A stretch of 64,000 bases of DNA, taken from Rhizobiaceae bacterium (lineage in GTDB: Bacteria; Pseudomonadota; Alphaproteobacteria; Rhizobiales; Rhizobiaceae). Every line of letters begins with the position of its first letter. The stretch's first letter is position 1. Below, in pieces: positions 1 through 8,472 of this stretch. The translations under genes were made by a program, and so were the position numbers. Under the pieces are notes generated by a model that made no database searches, was not told the origin of the DNA, and was given only the letters and a program-made list of their open reading frames with translations. The stretch is taken from contig JARGOF010000012.1 in NCBI GenBank assembly GCA_029212415.1, forward strand, positions 36,008 through 100,007, given 5' to 3'.

Positions 1-1012
1 TCACATAGGAATCAACGCCGGCAACACCCGAGCCGGACGTTTGAATGTCGTTTGCCACGATCGTAATATTGCCGCTCGTATTGACGCGATTGTATATGCC
101 AGTGGCCCCTTCTTCGAGCGTTGTGACATTGTTGAGCGTTGTGCTGATGTCACCGGTGCTGACAGTTGCATACACGCCCTCAGCGCCATAACCTTCCGTA
201 TGGATATCATTGGCCGCAATGGTGATATTGCCGATACTGGCAGTCAGGTAAACTGCCTCGGCATTATCATAGGTCGTGATATTTCCGGCGATCAGGTTGA
301 TGTTACCATTTGAAACGGAAGCTTTGACCGCCTTGGCTCCCGCGCCATAGGTTGTTACGTCCCCGGCCACGATTTCCGCATTGCCGGCCCCCGAAATAAC
401 GACCTGAATGGCCTCGGATCCATTGCCCAAAGTGGTTATATTGCCCGTTGAAATCCAGCTGGAACCTGCCCCTGTTATGTTGGTATATATCGCCTCGGCC
501 CCACCACCCTGGGTTTCAACATCGCCCACTGTGACACGGCTGTCGCCATTGTAGATCTGCGTATAAACCCCCTTCGATCCGCCGCCCGTGGCGGTTACAT
601 TGCCTGCATTGAATATGGAATTGCCATTGACGAGCAGCAGTTCCACGGCTGTCGAGTTTCCACCGGACGTTACAATATCGCCGTTTCCAAGAATGGTGAC
701 GTCTCCGGCGCCCCCCACCTTGACGTAAATACCCTTTGCGGCACCTTTCGTGGTGGAGATTCCCCCGTCGTGGACGATGACATTGGAGGCGCCTGTGGCG
801 TTGACGGCGTTCTGACCGCCCGATGTCTGGTTGATCGCACCATCGCTGGTGATGGTCAGCGTGTCCCCGCCATCCAGGGTGAAGCCGCCATTGGTGGTCG
901 ATACAGGCTCGGAGATCGTAAATTCGTCGGCCAAAGCGGCCGGTGCAGCCATCAGACAAGACAAGGCCACACAGGACAGCAACATGTTGGTACGGAGCCT
1001 GAAAACCGGCAT
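1..1012 (-). CDS. autotransporter-like surface protein, N-terminal part (runs off the left edge)
   Basis: The reading frame is open from an ATG at 1012 (minus strand) to the window edge, giving 337 residues without a stop. An AAGGGAA ribosome site lies just upstream. Residues 1-28 form a signal peptide (basic start, hydrophobic core, APAALA then D at the cleavage point). The rest is a series of degenerate units of about 35-45 residues with the pattern G-N/D-I/V-x-T-x-G-x-G-A-x-A/G-V/I, rich in Gly, Thr, Asn and Val and poor in Lys and Cys. This is typical of a beta-helical passenger domain of type V secretion. No beta-barrel is visible because the C-terminus is outside the window, so the secretion class is inferred. 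Its unit style resembles that of the giant autotransporter at 18219 but lacks the AQSxGG motif. Confidence 0.75.
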   Translation of the reverse strand, partial: MPVFRLRTNMLLSCVALSCLMAAPAALADEFTISEPVSTTNGGFTLDGGDTLTITSDGAINQTSGGQNAVNATGASNVIVHDGGISTTKGAAKGIYVKVGGAGDVTILGNGDIVTSGGNSTAVELLLVNGNSIFNAGNVTATGGGSKGVYTQIYNGDSRVTVGDVETQGGGAEAIYTNITGAGSSWISTGNITTLGNGSEAIQVVISGAGNAEIVAGDVTTYGAGAKAVKASVSNGNINLIAGNITTYDNAEAVYLTASIGNITIAANDIHTEGYGAEGVYATVSTGDISTTLNNVTTLEEGATGIYNRVNTSGNITIVANDIQTSGSGVAGVDSYV

Positions 1013-1449
1013 TAAAAATTCCCTTCACAATGCGTGCAAATCAAAAATTGATTTTTCCGAAACCAGCCACACTGATTCGTCAGCGACGGCCAATACTTCC
1101 GAATCGCATGCCGGCAAATTCTTCACAAGTGGAAAAAAGAGTTCTCATTTCAATAATACTGAGATGATGTGCTTTTCCCACACAAATTATTCCGTCAGTT
1201 CCTATCGCGACTTTGCAGGAACTTTCGGTTGCCTCATAAATCTACATTTTTTTGAACTTTTTGTGGTTGAAAACTATTGAACGAGCGCATCCTTGGGTAA
1301 AGCGGACAAATCATGATGCAACCCATTTTAGGTTTTGAAGCAGCGTCGCTCCATCAGGGCTCTGTTTTGTTGCAGCCAGTCAGGAGGCCGCCTTGCCGTC
1401 TCAGCCAGGGTCCTGCCCTATTTCTGTCACGGGGATTCCAGTCACCACG
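1013..1449. other. intergenic region upstream of the autotransporter-like gene
   Basis: About 440 bases, AT-rich between 1015 and 1290, then more GC-rich. The left part must hold the promoter and 5' leader of the minus-strand autotransporter-like gene. The right part is downstream of the marR gene. I see no convincing gene, RNA or clear terminator hairpin. Confidence 0.4.
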
Positions 1450-1950
1450 TCAGGGAATATCCGCCTGGCGCATTTCATGGATCAAATCCTTGAGCGTCTG
1501 GATGAAATCAGCCCGGCGCTCAGGGCCGATGGCATTGCCAAGGGCGGTCAGATGGGCCAGTGACTTCGCCTGCATCCTCGCCTGCATTTCGATCCCCGCC
1601 GGGGTTGCAACGCACATATGGGTGCGCCTGTCCTGCGCTGAGGGATGGCGGGTGATCAATCCGTTGTCCTCCATCCAGCGCAGCGCAATGGTGATGCTGG
1701 ACTTGTCCCTTTCGGAGGCCATGCCGATCTGTGTCTGGCTGATGCGCGGATTGAGCACAATCAGGGTGAGGATGGTGAAATATCCGGGCCGCAAGGCCTC
1801 TGCGCCCAGACGTTTGGTAAAATCCTCATAGGCCACCTCATAGGCAACGCGCAGATACATGCCGACGAATTCATGCAGAATGCCGTGATCAAGCGTTTCA
1901 AAGGGCGGCGGACAATCGGCTTCCTGTTCCTTGGCAAAGCTGCGCGCCAT
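1450..1950 (-). CDS. MarR-family transcriptional regulator
   Basis: A 166-residue protein with the winged-helix layout of MarR regulators: an N-terminal dimerisation helix (about 20-50), a helix-turn-helix at about 60-105 including SQTQIGMASERDKSS (a recognition helix with DKSSIT), and a wing containing the conserved DRR (DRRTH). It is the last gene of the minus-strand operon: its AGGAGG ribosome site overlaps the stop codon of dctM, so the two are probably translationally coupled. Family members sense small phenolic or carboxylic ligands and repress neighbouring catabolic genes. Autoregulation of the TRAP/dehydratase operon is the simplest inference, but no operator was identified. Confidence 0.85.
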   Translation of the reverse strand: MARSFAKEQEADCPPPFETLDHGILHEFVGMYLRVAYEVAYEDFTKRLGAEALRPGYFTILTLIVLNPRISQTQIGMASERDKSSITIALRWMEDNGLITRHPSAQDRRTHMCVATPAGIEMQARMQAKSLAHLTALGNAIGPERRADFIQTLKDLIHEMRQADIP

Positions 1951-1958
1951 GATGCCTC

Positions 1959-3260
1959 CTATCTGGCCATCAATGGCAAGACCATGACCAACCAGGGGAA
2001 TGCAATGATGATGATAATCCGTATGAGGTCGGCAATCACGAAGGGTATGATACTGCGATAAACCGCGCTGATGGACAGATCCTCAATCACCGATTTGATG
2101 ACAAAAAGATTGAGCCCGACAGGCGGAGTAATCAGCGACAGTTCAGTGACCATGACTGCGAAAATGCCGAACCAGATGGCGTCGAAGCCCAGATGGGTGA
2201 CAATCGGAAAGAATATCGGGATTGTCAGCAGGATCATCGACAGGCTTTCCATGAACATGCCGAGCACAAGATAGATCCCCAGGATAACGAAGATCACGGC
2301 CATGGGGCCAAGATCAAGCGTCGTAATGAGATCGGAAATCGCACCGGGCAAGCCAATGAGATTCATGAAGTTGGAGAAAACCAGCGCCCCGATCAGCACG
2401 AGAAACAGGCTCGCGGTGGTTTGCACGGTTTCCAGCAGCGAGCCAACAAATCCCTGCCAGGACAGCGTGCGTCGCCAAAGGGCAAAGGCCAGGGCACCGG
2501 TGGCCCCGACACCGCCCGCCTCGGTCGGCGTGAAGACCCCCTGATAGAGGCCCAGAATGATCCCCAGGAACAACAGAAGGATCGGCCCGACGCTGCGGAT
2601 GTAGTGCAGCCGTGTCGCCCAGTCGACGCGCGGTGCGGCGGGGGCGCTGGCAGGATTGATCTGTGCGACCACGCGAACCGCAGCCAGATAGAGCGCAATG
2701 GCCAGCAGGCCCGGCAGAATGCCGGCAAGAAACAACGCGCCAATGTCAGTACCGGTGGCGATGCCGTAGAGCACCAGGATCACCGACGGCGGGATCAGGA
2801 TGCCCAGGGTGCCGCCGGCGGCGACCGAGGAGGCCGCAAAACCATCGGAATAGCCGTAGCGGCGCATTTCGGGCACGGCAACCTTGGCCATTGTCGCGGC
2901 CGTTGCCAGAGACGACCCGCTGAGCGCGGAAAAGCCGCCACAGGCAAGAATTGTCGCCGCAGCAAGTCCGCCGCGCATGTGCCCGACAAAACCGTGGCAG
3001 AGGCGATAGAGATCTTCCGACATGCGCGCCCGCGTCACGAAGACCCCCATCAGGATGAACATCGGCAGGACCGACAATTCATAGGACATGGTGGCGTTGA
3101 TCGGCAATTGCCCGATCATCCCCATCGCGGTGCGCTCGGAGATGTTGAGCCAGATGCCGCCAAGTCCGACCAGCAGCATCGCCAGCGCAATCGGCAAACC
3201 GCCCATCATCAAAATAAAAATACCGCCGAAAGACAGCGCTGCAATTTCCCAGACACCCAT
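1959..3260 (-). CDS. dctM: TRAP transporter large permease subunit (DctM)
   Basis: A 433-residue, very hydrophobic protein with about 12 predicted membrane helices, matching the DctM family of tripartite ATP-independent periplasmic transporters. It starts GVWEIAALSFGGIF and has the family's GG(L/F)PIA-type segment and the ITPPVGLN motif near the C-terminus. The start was set at the ATG at 3260, which overlaps the dctQ stop as TGATG; the longer frame to 3323 would overlap dctQ needlessly. It forms the ion-coupled substrate channel together with DctQ, using substrate delivered by the periplasmic protein encoded upstream. Substrate unknown; the neighbouring dehydratase and dehydrogenase suggest a hydroxy or sugar acid. 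Confidence 0.93.
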   Translation of the reverse strand: MGVWEIAALSFGGIFILMMGGLPIALAMLLVGLGGIWLNISERTAMGMIGQLPINATMSYELSVLPMFILMGVFVTRARMSEDLYRLCHGFVGHMRGGLAAATILACGGFSALSGSSLATAATMAKVAVPEMRRYGYSDGFAASSVAAGGTLGILIPPSVILVLYGIATGTDIGALFLAGILPGLLAIALYLAAVRVVAQINPASAPAAPRVDWATRLHYIRSVGPILLLFLGIILGLYQGVFTPTEAGGVGATGALAFALWRRTLSWQGFVGSLLETVQTTASLFLVLIGALVFSNFMNLIGLPGAISDLITTLDLGPMAVIFVILGIYLVLGMFMESLSMILLTIPIFFPIVTHLGFDAIWFGIFAVMVTELSLITPPVGLNLFVIKSVIEDLSISAVYRSIIPFVIADLIRIIIIIAFPWLVMVLPLMAR

Positions 3261-3772
3261 CAGATTGATCCCGTACCGGCAGAGGCGCGGGTCTGGGAAC
3301 GGCGCAATGCCTCCAGGGCGCAAAAGACGAAGGCCAGTGCTGTGACCATCAGCAAGACGGCCATGCTCTGGGCGATTAAACCTTTGGGCACCCGCAATTC
3401 CATCGTTACCTCATTGTAGGTCAGCAGCCGTTCTCCCTGCAGCCAGACGCGCCAGGAGATGAATGCCATCAGCACTGCGCCGACACTTTGTGAAAGGAAT
3501 GTGGTGATGCGAGACCACAGCGGCGAGAAGCGGTCGGAAAGCACCGTCACGCAGATATTGCCGCCTTTGCGCACCATCAGAGGCAGCGCCGTAAAGACGA
3601 TCAGACCCATGCCGATCTCGATCATTTCAAAGCCACCCATCAGCGGGCTGCGCAGCAGATACCGCATGACCACACCGGTAAAGGTCACGGCCATGACGAA
3701 GGCCGCAATGAAGCCGGACAACCATCCAAGGACCAGACAGAGGCGGTCGAAAAGGGCAATGACTTGGTTCAT
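3260..3772 (-). CDS. dctQ: TRAP transporter small permease subunit (DctQ)
   Basis: A 170-residue membrane protein with four predicted helices (about 12-35, 47-68, 90-112, 130-155), the size and pattern of DctQ small subunits. The second half has the family-typical region around FTALPLMVRKGGNI and VLSDRFSP. It sits between dctP and dctM, with a TGATG overlap to dctM and a 98-base gap with a stem-loop after dctP. It joins DctM to form the membrane complex. Confidence 0.92.
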   Translation of the reverse strand: MNQVIALFDRLCLVLGWLSGFIAAFVMAVTFTGVVMRYLLRSPLMGGFEMIEIGMGLIVFTALPLMVRKGGNICVTVLSDRFSPLWSRITTFLSQSVGAVLMAFISWRVWLQGERLLTYNEVTMELRVPKGLIAQSMAVLLMVTALAFVFCALEALRRSQTRASAGTGSI

Positions 3773-3807
3773 GGGGGTCCAGCCTGGATGGCAGTTGCTC
3801 TTGGTCC

Positions 3808-3835
3808 GGCGGCACCGTTTTGAGGCGATGCCGCC
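3808..3835 (-). terminator. stem-loop between dctP and dctQ, possible attenuator
   Basis: GGCGGCA at 3808-3814 can pair with TGCCGCC at 3829-3835 (7 bp stem, 14-base loop) in the 98-base gap between dctP and dctQ. There is no T-run, so it is not a standard intrinsic terminator. Such hairpins often protect the binding-protein message and lower expression of the permease genes; that role is inferred. Confidence 0.35.
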
Positions 3836-3870
3836 AGCATGTTGCTTATCAGTCTTTATCGACCCAGTGT

Positions 3871-4917
3871 TTACTGGGCGACGTTCACGACCTTGTCGGC
3901 ACGATAATTCTCGACCATATCGCGTGCGTAGGTGAGGATCGCTTCACCGTCAAAACCCTTTTCCTTGGCCTGTGCAAGCCATTCGGCTTCCAGCGGCTTC
4001 AGGGTTTCACGGGCCTCGGCAACATCCTCATCAGACAGGGTCAGGAATTCAACACCCTGTTCGACAAGCTTCTTTTCGCCATAGGTGTCGCCATTTGCCC
4101 AGGCAAAACCCGACAGCAAAGCGATGGCCATGCCGGAGTGCTTTTCAACGGCAGCGCGCTGTTCATCGCTCAGGCCGTCCCAGCTGTCCTGGTTGAAGGC
4201 CACCCAGAAGGTGTCCGTATACAGACCGCCGGGAATGCGTGTGATCGACTTGATGACCGGCGTAATTCCAAAGAAATCGATGGATTCGGATGGAAAAGTA
4301 ATGCCGTCCGCCACGCCACGTGACATGGCAGTCTGCGCCTCGGTTGGCGGCAGCTGTACCGGCGAAGCGCCAAGTTCCGTCATCATGCGACCGGTGACAT
4401 TACCACCGACGCGGATTGTTTTGCCCTTGAGGTCCGACAGTTTTTCGACGCGGCCATTGGCCATGTTGATGTTCGGATTGGAGTGGGTGAAGAGCCCGAC
4501 GACATGGGCGCCGTCATGTTCGCCGTAATCTGCGCCATATCGTGCATAGGTCTGCCAGGCGGCAGCCGATCCACCCCATGGGTCAGGCGACATGAACGGC
4601 AGATCCATTACCTGCGTCATGGTGAAACGACCGGCATTGTGGCCGCTGACGCCGTAACCCACATCAAAGGCCTGATCGAGCAACAGGTCGAATTGCGCAG
4701 GTGGCGGTCCAAGTGCCGATGTCATGAATTCGAACTTCAGGGAACCGTCCGTCTCGTCCTCAATTGCTGCGGCCCAAGGCTTCAGGATACCCGAAACGAT
4801 CAGGTGATGGGGCGGCAGCCAACTGCCGACGCGCAAGGTTTTCACTTCCTGTGCGAATGCCGGAAGGCTGATCGCGGCAATCGCCGCGGATAGGATAATG
4901 GTCTTGAAATGCTTCAT
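3871..4917 (-). CDS. dctP: TRAP transporter periplasmic solute-binding protein (DctP)
   Basis: A 348-residue DctP/TAXI-type binding protein. Residues 1-22 are a Sec signal peptide (MKHFKTIILSAAIAAISLPAFAQ). The mature part starts with LRVGSWLPPHH and has the conserved region LKGKTIRVGGNVTGRMMTELGASPVQLPPTE, whose arginine is the usual ligand-carboxylate binder in this family. The ATG at 4917 was chosen because it follows AGGGAG and gives a clean signal peptide; an upstream in-frame start at 4980 would overlap the preceding gene. It captures the carboxylate substrate in the periplasm for DctQM. Substrate class inferred as organic or sugar acid. Confidence 0.93.
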   Translation of the reverse strand: MKHFKTIILSAAIAAISLPAFAQEVKTLRVGSWLPPHHLIVSGILKPWAAAIEDETDGSLKFEFMTSALGPPPAQFDLLLDQAFDVGYGVSGHNAGRFTMTQVMDLPFMSPDPWGGSAAAWQTYARYGADYGEHDGAHVVGLFTHSNPNINMANGRVEKLSDLKGKTIRVGGNVTGRMMTELGASPVQLPPTEAQTAMSRGVADGITFPSESIDFFGITPVIKSITRIPGGLYTDTFWVAFNQDSWDGLSDEQRAAVEKHSGMAIALLSGFAWANGDTYGEKKLVEQGVEFLTLSDEDVAEARETLKPLEAEWLAQAKEKGFDGEAILTYARDMVENYRADKVVNVAQ

Positions 4918-4960
4918 GGGTTTCTCCCTGTTAGGTTGGTCTTCTGCATCGTATTTCGTT

Positions 4961-5848
4961 TTACAATGCGCTCGGCGCACTCAGTTTGTAAATCTCCAAT
5001 GCATCGGCCTCCTCGCCGCCACGCACTGTCAGCAAACGGAATTGTTCGGCGGCCATCGCGGTAAACGGAACGGGCGATGTACACGATCGGGCCAGATCAC
5101 AAACGGAATCCAGATCCTTGAGCATTGTATAGACATGGCCCAGCGGCGGATTGTGCTGCGCATCGACCATGCGTGGAACAAACAACTGCAAGGGCTTGCT
5201 GTCGGCAAAACCACCCGCAAGGGCTTCTGGCAAGCGGCTGGCATCCACGCCCGCGTTGGTGGCAAGCCGCGTCGCCTCGGCCAATACGGCCATGGTACAG
5301 CCGACAATCACCTGATTGCACAATTTGGTCGTCTGACCGGCGCCGATTGGCCCCATCAGCGTAAACCGCGCTGCCATTTGCAGCACAATCGGCTCAACCC
5401 TCTTGAAGGCATCTTCATCGCCGCCCGCCATGATCGCCAAAGTGCCGGCTTCCGCGCCCGGCACGCCGCCGGAGACCGGTGCATCAATCCAGTGCATGCC
5501 CGTCAATTCCATCAGCCGCGCCGACATCTGCCGCGTGGCCTCTGGCTGGATCGAGGAAAAATCGACCAGAATGGCGCCCTTGCTGGCGCCTTCGGCAATA
5601 CCACCCGGACCAAAAACTGCCGCCTCGACGGCCTTTGTATCGGTCAGGCACATGAACACAATGTCGGCCTGGCGGGCCACATCCGCGGCACTCTCGCCCA
5701 TGATCGCCCCTTGATCGACCAGTGGCTGCGCCTTTTTTGCCGTGCGGTTCCAGACCACAAGCTTGTTTCCGGCGCTGAGCAGACGGCCTGCCATCGGGGT
5801 TCCCATCAGGCCGGTGCCGATATAGCCAAGTGTCGGATTCTGGGTCAT
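4961..5848 (-). CDS. NAD(P)-dependent oxidoreductase of the 3-hydroxyisobutyrate dehydrogenase family
   Basis: A 295-residue beta-hydroxyacid dehydrogenase. The N-terminus has the Rossmann motif GYIGTGLMGTPMAGRL (GxGxxG). Further on are the substrate-binding loop DAPVSGGVPGAEAGTLAIM (family DAPVSGG) and the catalytic region GAGQTTKLCNQ with the lysine expected to act as general acid. The C-terminal helical domain has KDLDSVCDLA. Start at 5848 has an AGGAAT ribosome site. It lies 30 bases after the dehydratase and 43 before dctP, so it is co-transcribed. Relatives oxidise 3-hydroxyisobutyrate, tartronate semialdehyde or L-threonate/D-erythronate; the last group fits the Hyi-like isomerase nearby, but the substrate cannot be fixed from sequence. 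Confidence 0.88.
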   Translation of the reverse strand: MTQNPTLGYIGTGLMGTPMAGRLLSAGNKLVVWNRTAKKAQPLVDQGAIMGESAADVARQADIVFMCLTDTKAVEAAVFGPGGIAEGASKGAILVDFSSIQPEATRQMSARLMELTGMHWIDAPVSGGVPGAEAGTLAIMAGGDEDAFKRVEPIVLQMAARFTLMGPIGAGQTTKLCNQVIVGCTMAVLAEATRLATNAGVDASRLPEALAGGFADSKPLQLFVPRMVDAQHNPPLGHVYTMLKDLDSVCDLARSCTSPVPFTAMAAEQFRLLTVRGGEEADALEIYKLSAPSAL

Positions 5849-5881
5849 CAATTATTCCTGTTCAATCTGGTTTTCCGGCCA

Positions 5882-7594
5882 TCAGCGGCGGGGCGTTGGC
5901 CATTGGGCATTGCCGGCATGGGTGACGGCACCCTCATGGGCCTGGCCGACCGTGGCCGCATATTTCGACAGAAGCCCGCCCTTGTGCCGGGTTTCCGGTT
6001 TTGTCCAGCCGGCGCGACGGCGTGCCAGTTCCTCATCCGGGACATTCAGCGTAATGGTGGCCTGCTTGCCGTCAATGGTGATCGAGTCGCCATTTTGGAC
6101 CAGTCCCAGCGGGCCGCCAATGGCCGCTTCCGGCGCGGCATGGCCGATACACATGCCGCGTGTTGCGCCGGAGAACCGACCATCGGTCAACAGCGCCACT
6201 TTTTCGCCCATGCCCTGGCCGTAAATCAGTGCCGTCAGCCCCAGCATCTCGCGCATGCCCGGCCCACCGACCGGCCCCTCGTTGCGTACGATGAGGACCT
6301 GACCTTCCTTGTAATCGCGCGAATGAACCGCTTCGACTGCATCATCTTCGCTTTCAAAAACCCGCGCCGTGCCGGTGAAGACCAGCGCCTTCAGTCCCGC
6401 GACCTTGAGCAGCGCGCCATCCGGGCAAAGGTTGCCCTTGAGCACGACAACGCCGCCCGATGACATGATCGCATTTTCGACGGTTCTGATGATTTCGCCG
6501 TCAGGGGCCGGAGCGTCCGCTACCTCTTCGGCCAATGTGCGGCCGGTGACCGTCATGGTGTCGCCATGCATGAACCCATGGGCGATCAGTTCCTTGATGA
6601 CCACATGCGCGCCGCCGATTTCATAGACATCCTTGGCGTGATATTTGCCGCCGGGACGCAGGTTGCCGATGAAGGGGGTGCGTTGCAGCACTTCGGCGAC
6701 CTCGTCGGCGGTGAACTTGATTCCTGCCTCATGGGCGATGGCCGGGATATGCAGCGCGGTATTGGTCGAGCCGCCGGTTGCCGCCACAATGGCGCAGGCA
6801 TTTTCCAGCGCCTTGCGGGTGACGATCTCGCGCGGCAAAGGACCGCCCCGCTCAATCATCTCCATAACCAGTGCCCCGGCCTTGTGCCCGACGCCCTTGC
6901 GCTGCGAATAGACGCCCGGGATCATCGCGGAATTGGGAACCGTCAGGCCCAGGGCCTCTGAAACCATGGCCATCGTATTGGCGGTAAATTGACCGGCGCA
7001 GGCGCCGATGGTCGGTTTGCAGGCCTCTTCGATTTGGGTGAGTTCATCTTCACTCATGGTGCCTGCCTGAACAGCACCGACAGCTTCATAGGTATCGAGA
7101 ACCGACACATCCCGTCCGTCAAAGCGACCGGGAAGAGCCGAGCCGCCATAGACGAAGACGGAAGGCACATTACAGCGCACCATGCCCATGATGACGCCCG
7201 GAAGCGTCTTGTCACAGCCGCCATAGCCGACCAGACCGTCATAGGCGTGGCCGTGAATGACGGCCTCGATACTGTCAGCGATGATTTCCCGGCTGACCAG
7301 GGAAAACTTCATGCCTTCGTGGTTCATGCCGACGCCGTCGGAGACGGAAATGGTGGTGAATTCACGCGGAGTGCCACCGGCCATGGCCACGCCTTCCTTG
7401 GCATAGTCCACCTGCGCATAATGGGTCATATTGCAGGGCGTCACCTCGCCCTTCTGACTGACAACGCCAACCATCGGCTTGGCAATCGCCGCATCATCAA
7501 GGCCCATCGCCCGCATGAAAGCGCGGTGCGGCGCCCGGTCGATGCCATCGGTGGTGATCCGAGACCTCAGTTTTTTGCCATTCGGTCCAGACAT
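5882..7594 (-). CDS. ilvD: IlvD/Edd-family dehydratase (dihydroxy-acid dehydratase type)
   Basis: A 570-residue Fe-S dehydratase. Visible cluster ligands and motifs are CNMTH (near 55), GGCDKTLPG (near 125) and GACAGQFTANTMA (near 197). The late region has GPVGGPGMREML and DGRFSGATRG, the second being the family signature that binds Mg and substrate. The TANTMA form and length fit true dihydroxy-acid dehydratases, some of which also accept sugar acids. It is the first gene of a catabolic TRAP operon, not of a branched-chain amino-acid operon, so a sugar-acid dehydration role is plausible. A TTGACA lies on the minus strand at 7664-7669, in the 98-base gap to the divergent isomerase gene, but no good -10 element is visible. 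Confidence 0.87.
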   Translation of the reverse strand: MSGPNGKKLRSRITTDGIDRAPHRAFMRAMGLDDAAIAKPMVGVVSQKGEVTPCNMTHYAQVDYAKEGVAMAGGTPREFTTISVSDGVGMNHEGMKFSLVSREIIADSIEAVIHGHAYDGLVGYGGCDKTLPGVIMGMVRCNVPSVFVYGGSALPGRFDGRDVSVLDTYEAVGAVQAGTMSEDELTQIEEACKPTIGACAGQFTANTMAMVSEALGLTVPNSAMIPGVYSQRKGVGHKAGALVMEMIERGGPLPREIVTRKALENACAIVAATGGSTNTALHIPAIAHEAGIKFTADEVAEVLQRTPFIGNLRPGGKYHAKDVYEIGGAHVVIKELIAHGFMHGDTMTVTGRTLAEEVADAPAPDGEIIRTVENAIMSSGGVVVLKGNLCPDGALLKVAGLKALVFTGTARVFESEDDAVEAVHSRDYKEGQVLIVRNEGPVGGPGMREMLGLTALIYGQGMGEKVALLTDGRFSGATRGMCIGHAAPEAAIGGPLGLVQNGDSITIDGKQATITLNVPDEELARRRAGWTKPETRHKGGLLSKYAATVGQAHEGAVTHAGNAQWPTPRR

Positions 7595-7692
7595 GATTTT
7601 ATCCCCAAGATGTTCTTGCCATAGAATATTTATGCTTGAAATAGATCACTGAATAGCGCTTGCTGTCAACATCAGAATTTGAGGACCCGCAA

Positions 7693-8472
7693 ATGCGATT
7701 GATCGCCAATATTTCGATGCTCTTCATGGAATTGCCGCTGGCGGAACGGCTGGCAGCGGCGCAGCAGGCCGGGTTTGAAGCCGTCGAAATTCAGTTTCCC
7801 GAGGCGGGCGATATCGCGGCCCTGCAGGCGGCTGCAGGCAACACGGGACTGCCGATCACGCTCATCAATGTGCCCCGCGGCCCGGGCGATGCGGTCGGGC
7901 TGGCGGCACTGCCAGGCCAGGAACAGGCCTTTCGCGCAGCGGTTGCGACCTGCGCCGCGCATGCCGAGGCTCTGGGCGTGCGCAAGGTCAACGTCCTTGC
8001 CGGGCGCCCTGCCCCAGGCGCAGATTTGGCGCTTTGCAGACAGGTGTTGAAAGACAATCTTCTGCATACGGCGGACGTGATGGAAAAAATCGGCGTGCAG
8101 GTGATGGTGGAACCGGTCAATCCAATGGATGTGCCGGGTTTTTTCCTGACCGGCTTGCGCCCGGCACTGGAACTGCTGACAGAACTCTCGCACCCCAACC
8201 TTGCGCTGCAATTCGACTTCTATCATATGGCCCGCACCGAGCCTGATCTTTGCGCAGCCATTGCGCAGGCTGGACAGCATATCGGCCACGTCCAGTTCGC
8301 CGACACAGAAGGAAGGCATGAGCCGGGCACCGGTAATATCGCATTTGCGGCGGCTTTCGCTGCCTTGCACCGCACGGGCTACGATGATGATGTGTCAGCC
8401 GAATACAACCCGGCCGGGCCGACCATGGATGGATTGGGCTGGATAACAGACTTTAAAAGGATGATCACATGA
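7693..8472 (+). CDS. hydroxypyruvate isomerase-like TIM-barrel sugar isomerase (Hyi/OtnI family)
   Basis: A 259-residue xylose-isomerase-like TIM-barrel protein. It begins MRLIANISMLFMELPLAERL and has GFEAVEIQFP, then VNVLAGR, the metal-binding segment MVEPVNPMDVPGFF with the conserved Glu, LQFDFYHM with the metal-binding Asp and His, IGHVQFAD and a final SAEYNP with Glu. This set matches Hyi/OtnI (hydroxypyruvate or 2-oxotetronate isomerase). The ATG at 7693 was chosen over an upstream in-frame start because it matches the family start. It overlaps the next gene as ATGA. Together with the divergent dehydrogenase it suggests tetronate-like or related acid catabolism. Confidence 0.85.
   Translation: MRLIANISMLFMELPLAERLAAAQQAGFEAVEIQFPEAGDIAALQAAAGNTGLPITLINVPRGPGDAVGLAALPGQEQAFRAAVATCAAHAEALGVRKVNVLAGRPAPGADLALCRQVLKDNLLHTADVMEKIGVQVMVEPVNPMDVPGFFLTGLRPALELLTELSHPNLALQFDFYHMARTEPDLCAAIAQAGQHIGHVQFADTEGRHEPGTGNIAFAAAFAALHRTGYDDDVSAEYNPAGPTMDGLGWITDFKRMIT

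Noticed and set aside
2193-3419. Long plus-strand open frame of about 400 codons opposite dctM/dctQ
   Set aside because: It is very rich in Gln, Arg, His and Asp, as expected for an antisense shadow. The opposite strand codes well-recognised TRAP permeases.
4898-6463. Plus-strand open frame of about 520 codons opposite the dehydrogenase and dehydratase
   Set aside because: It has shadow composition and no family motif; both minus-strand genes are clear.
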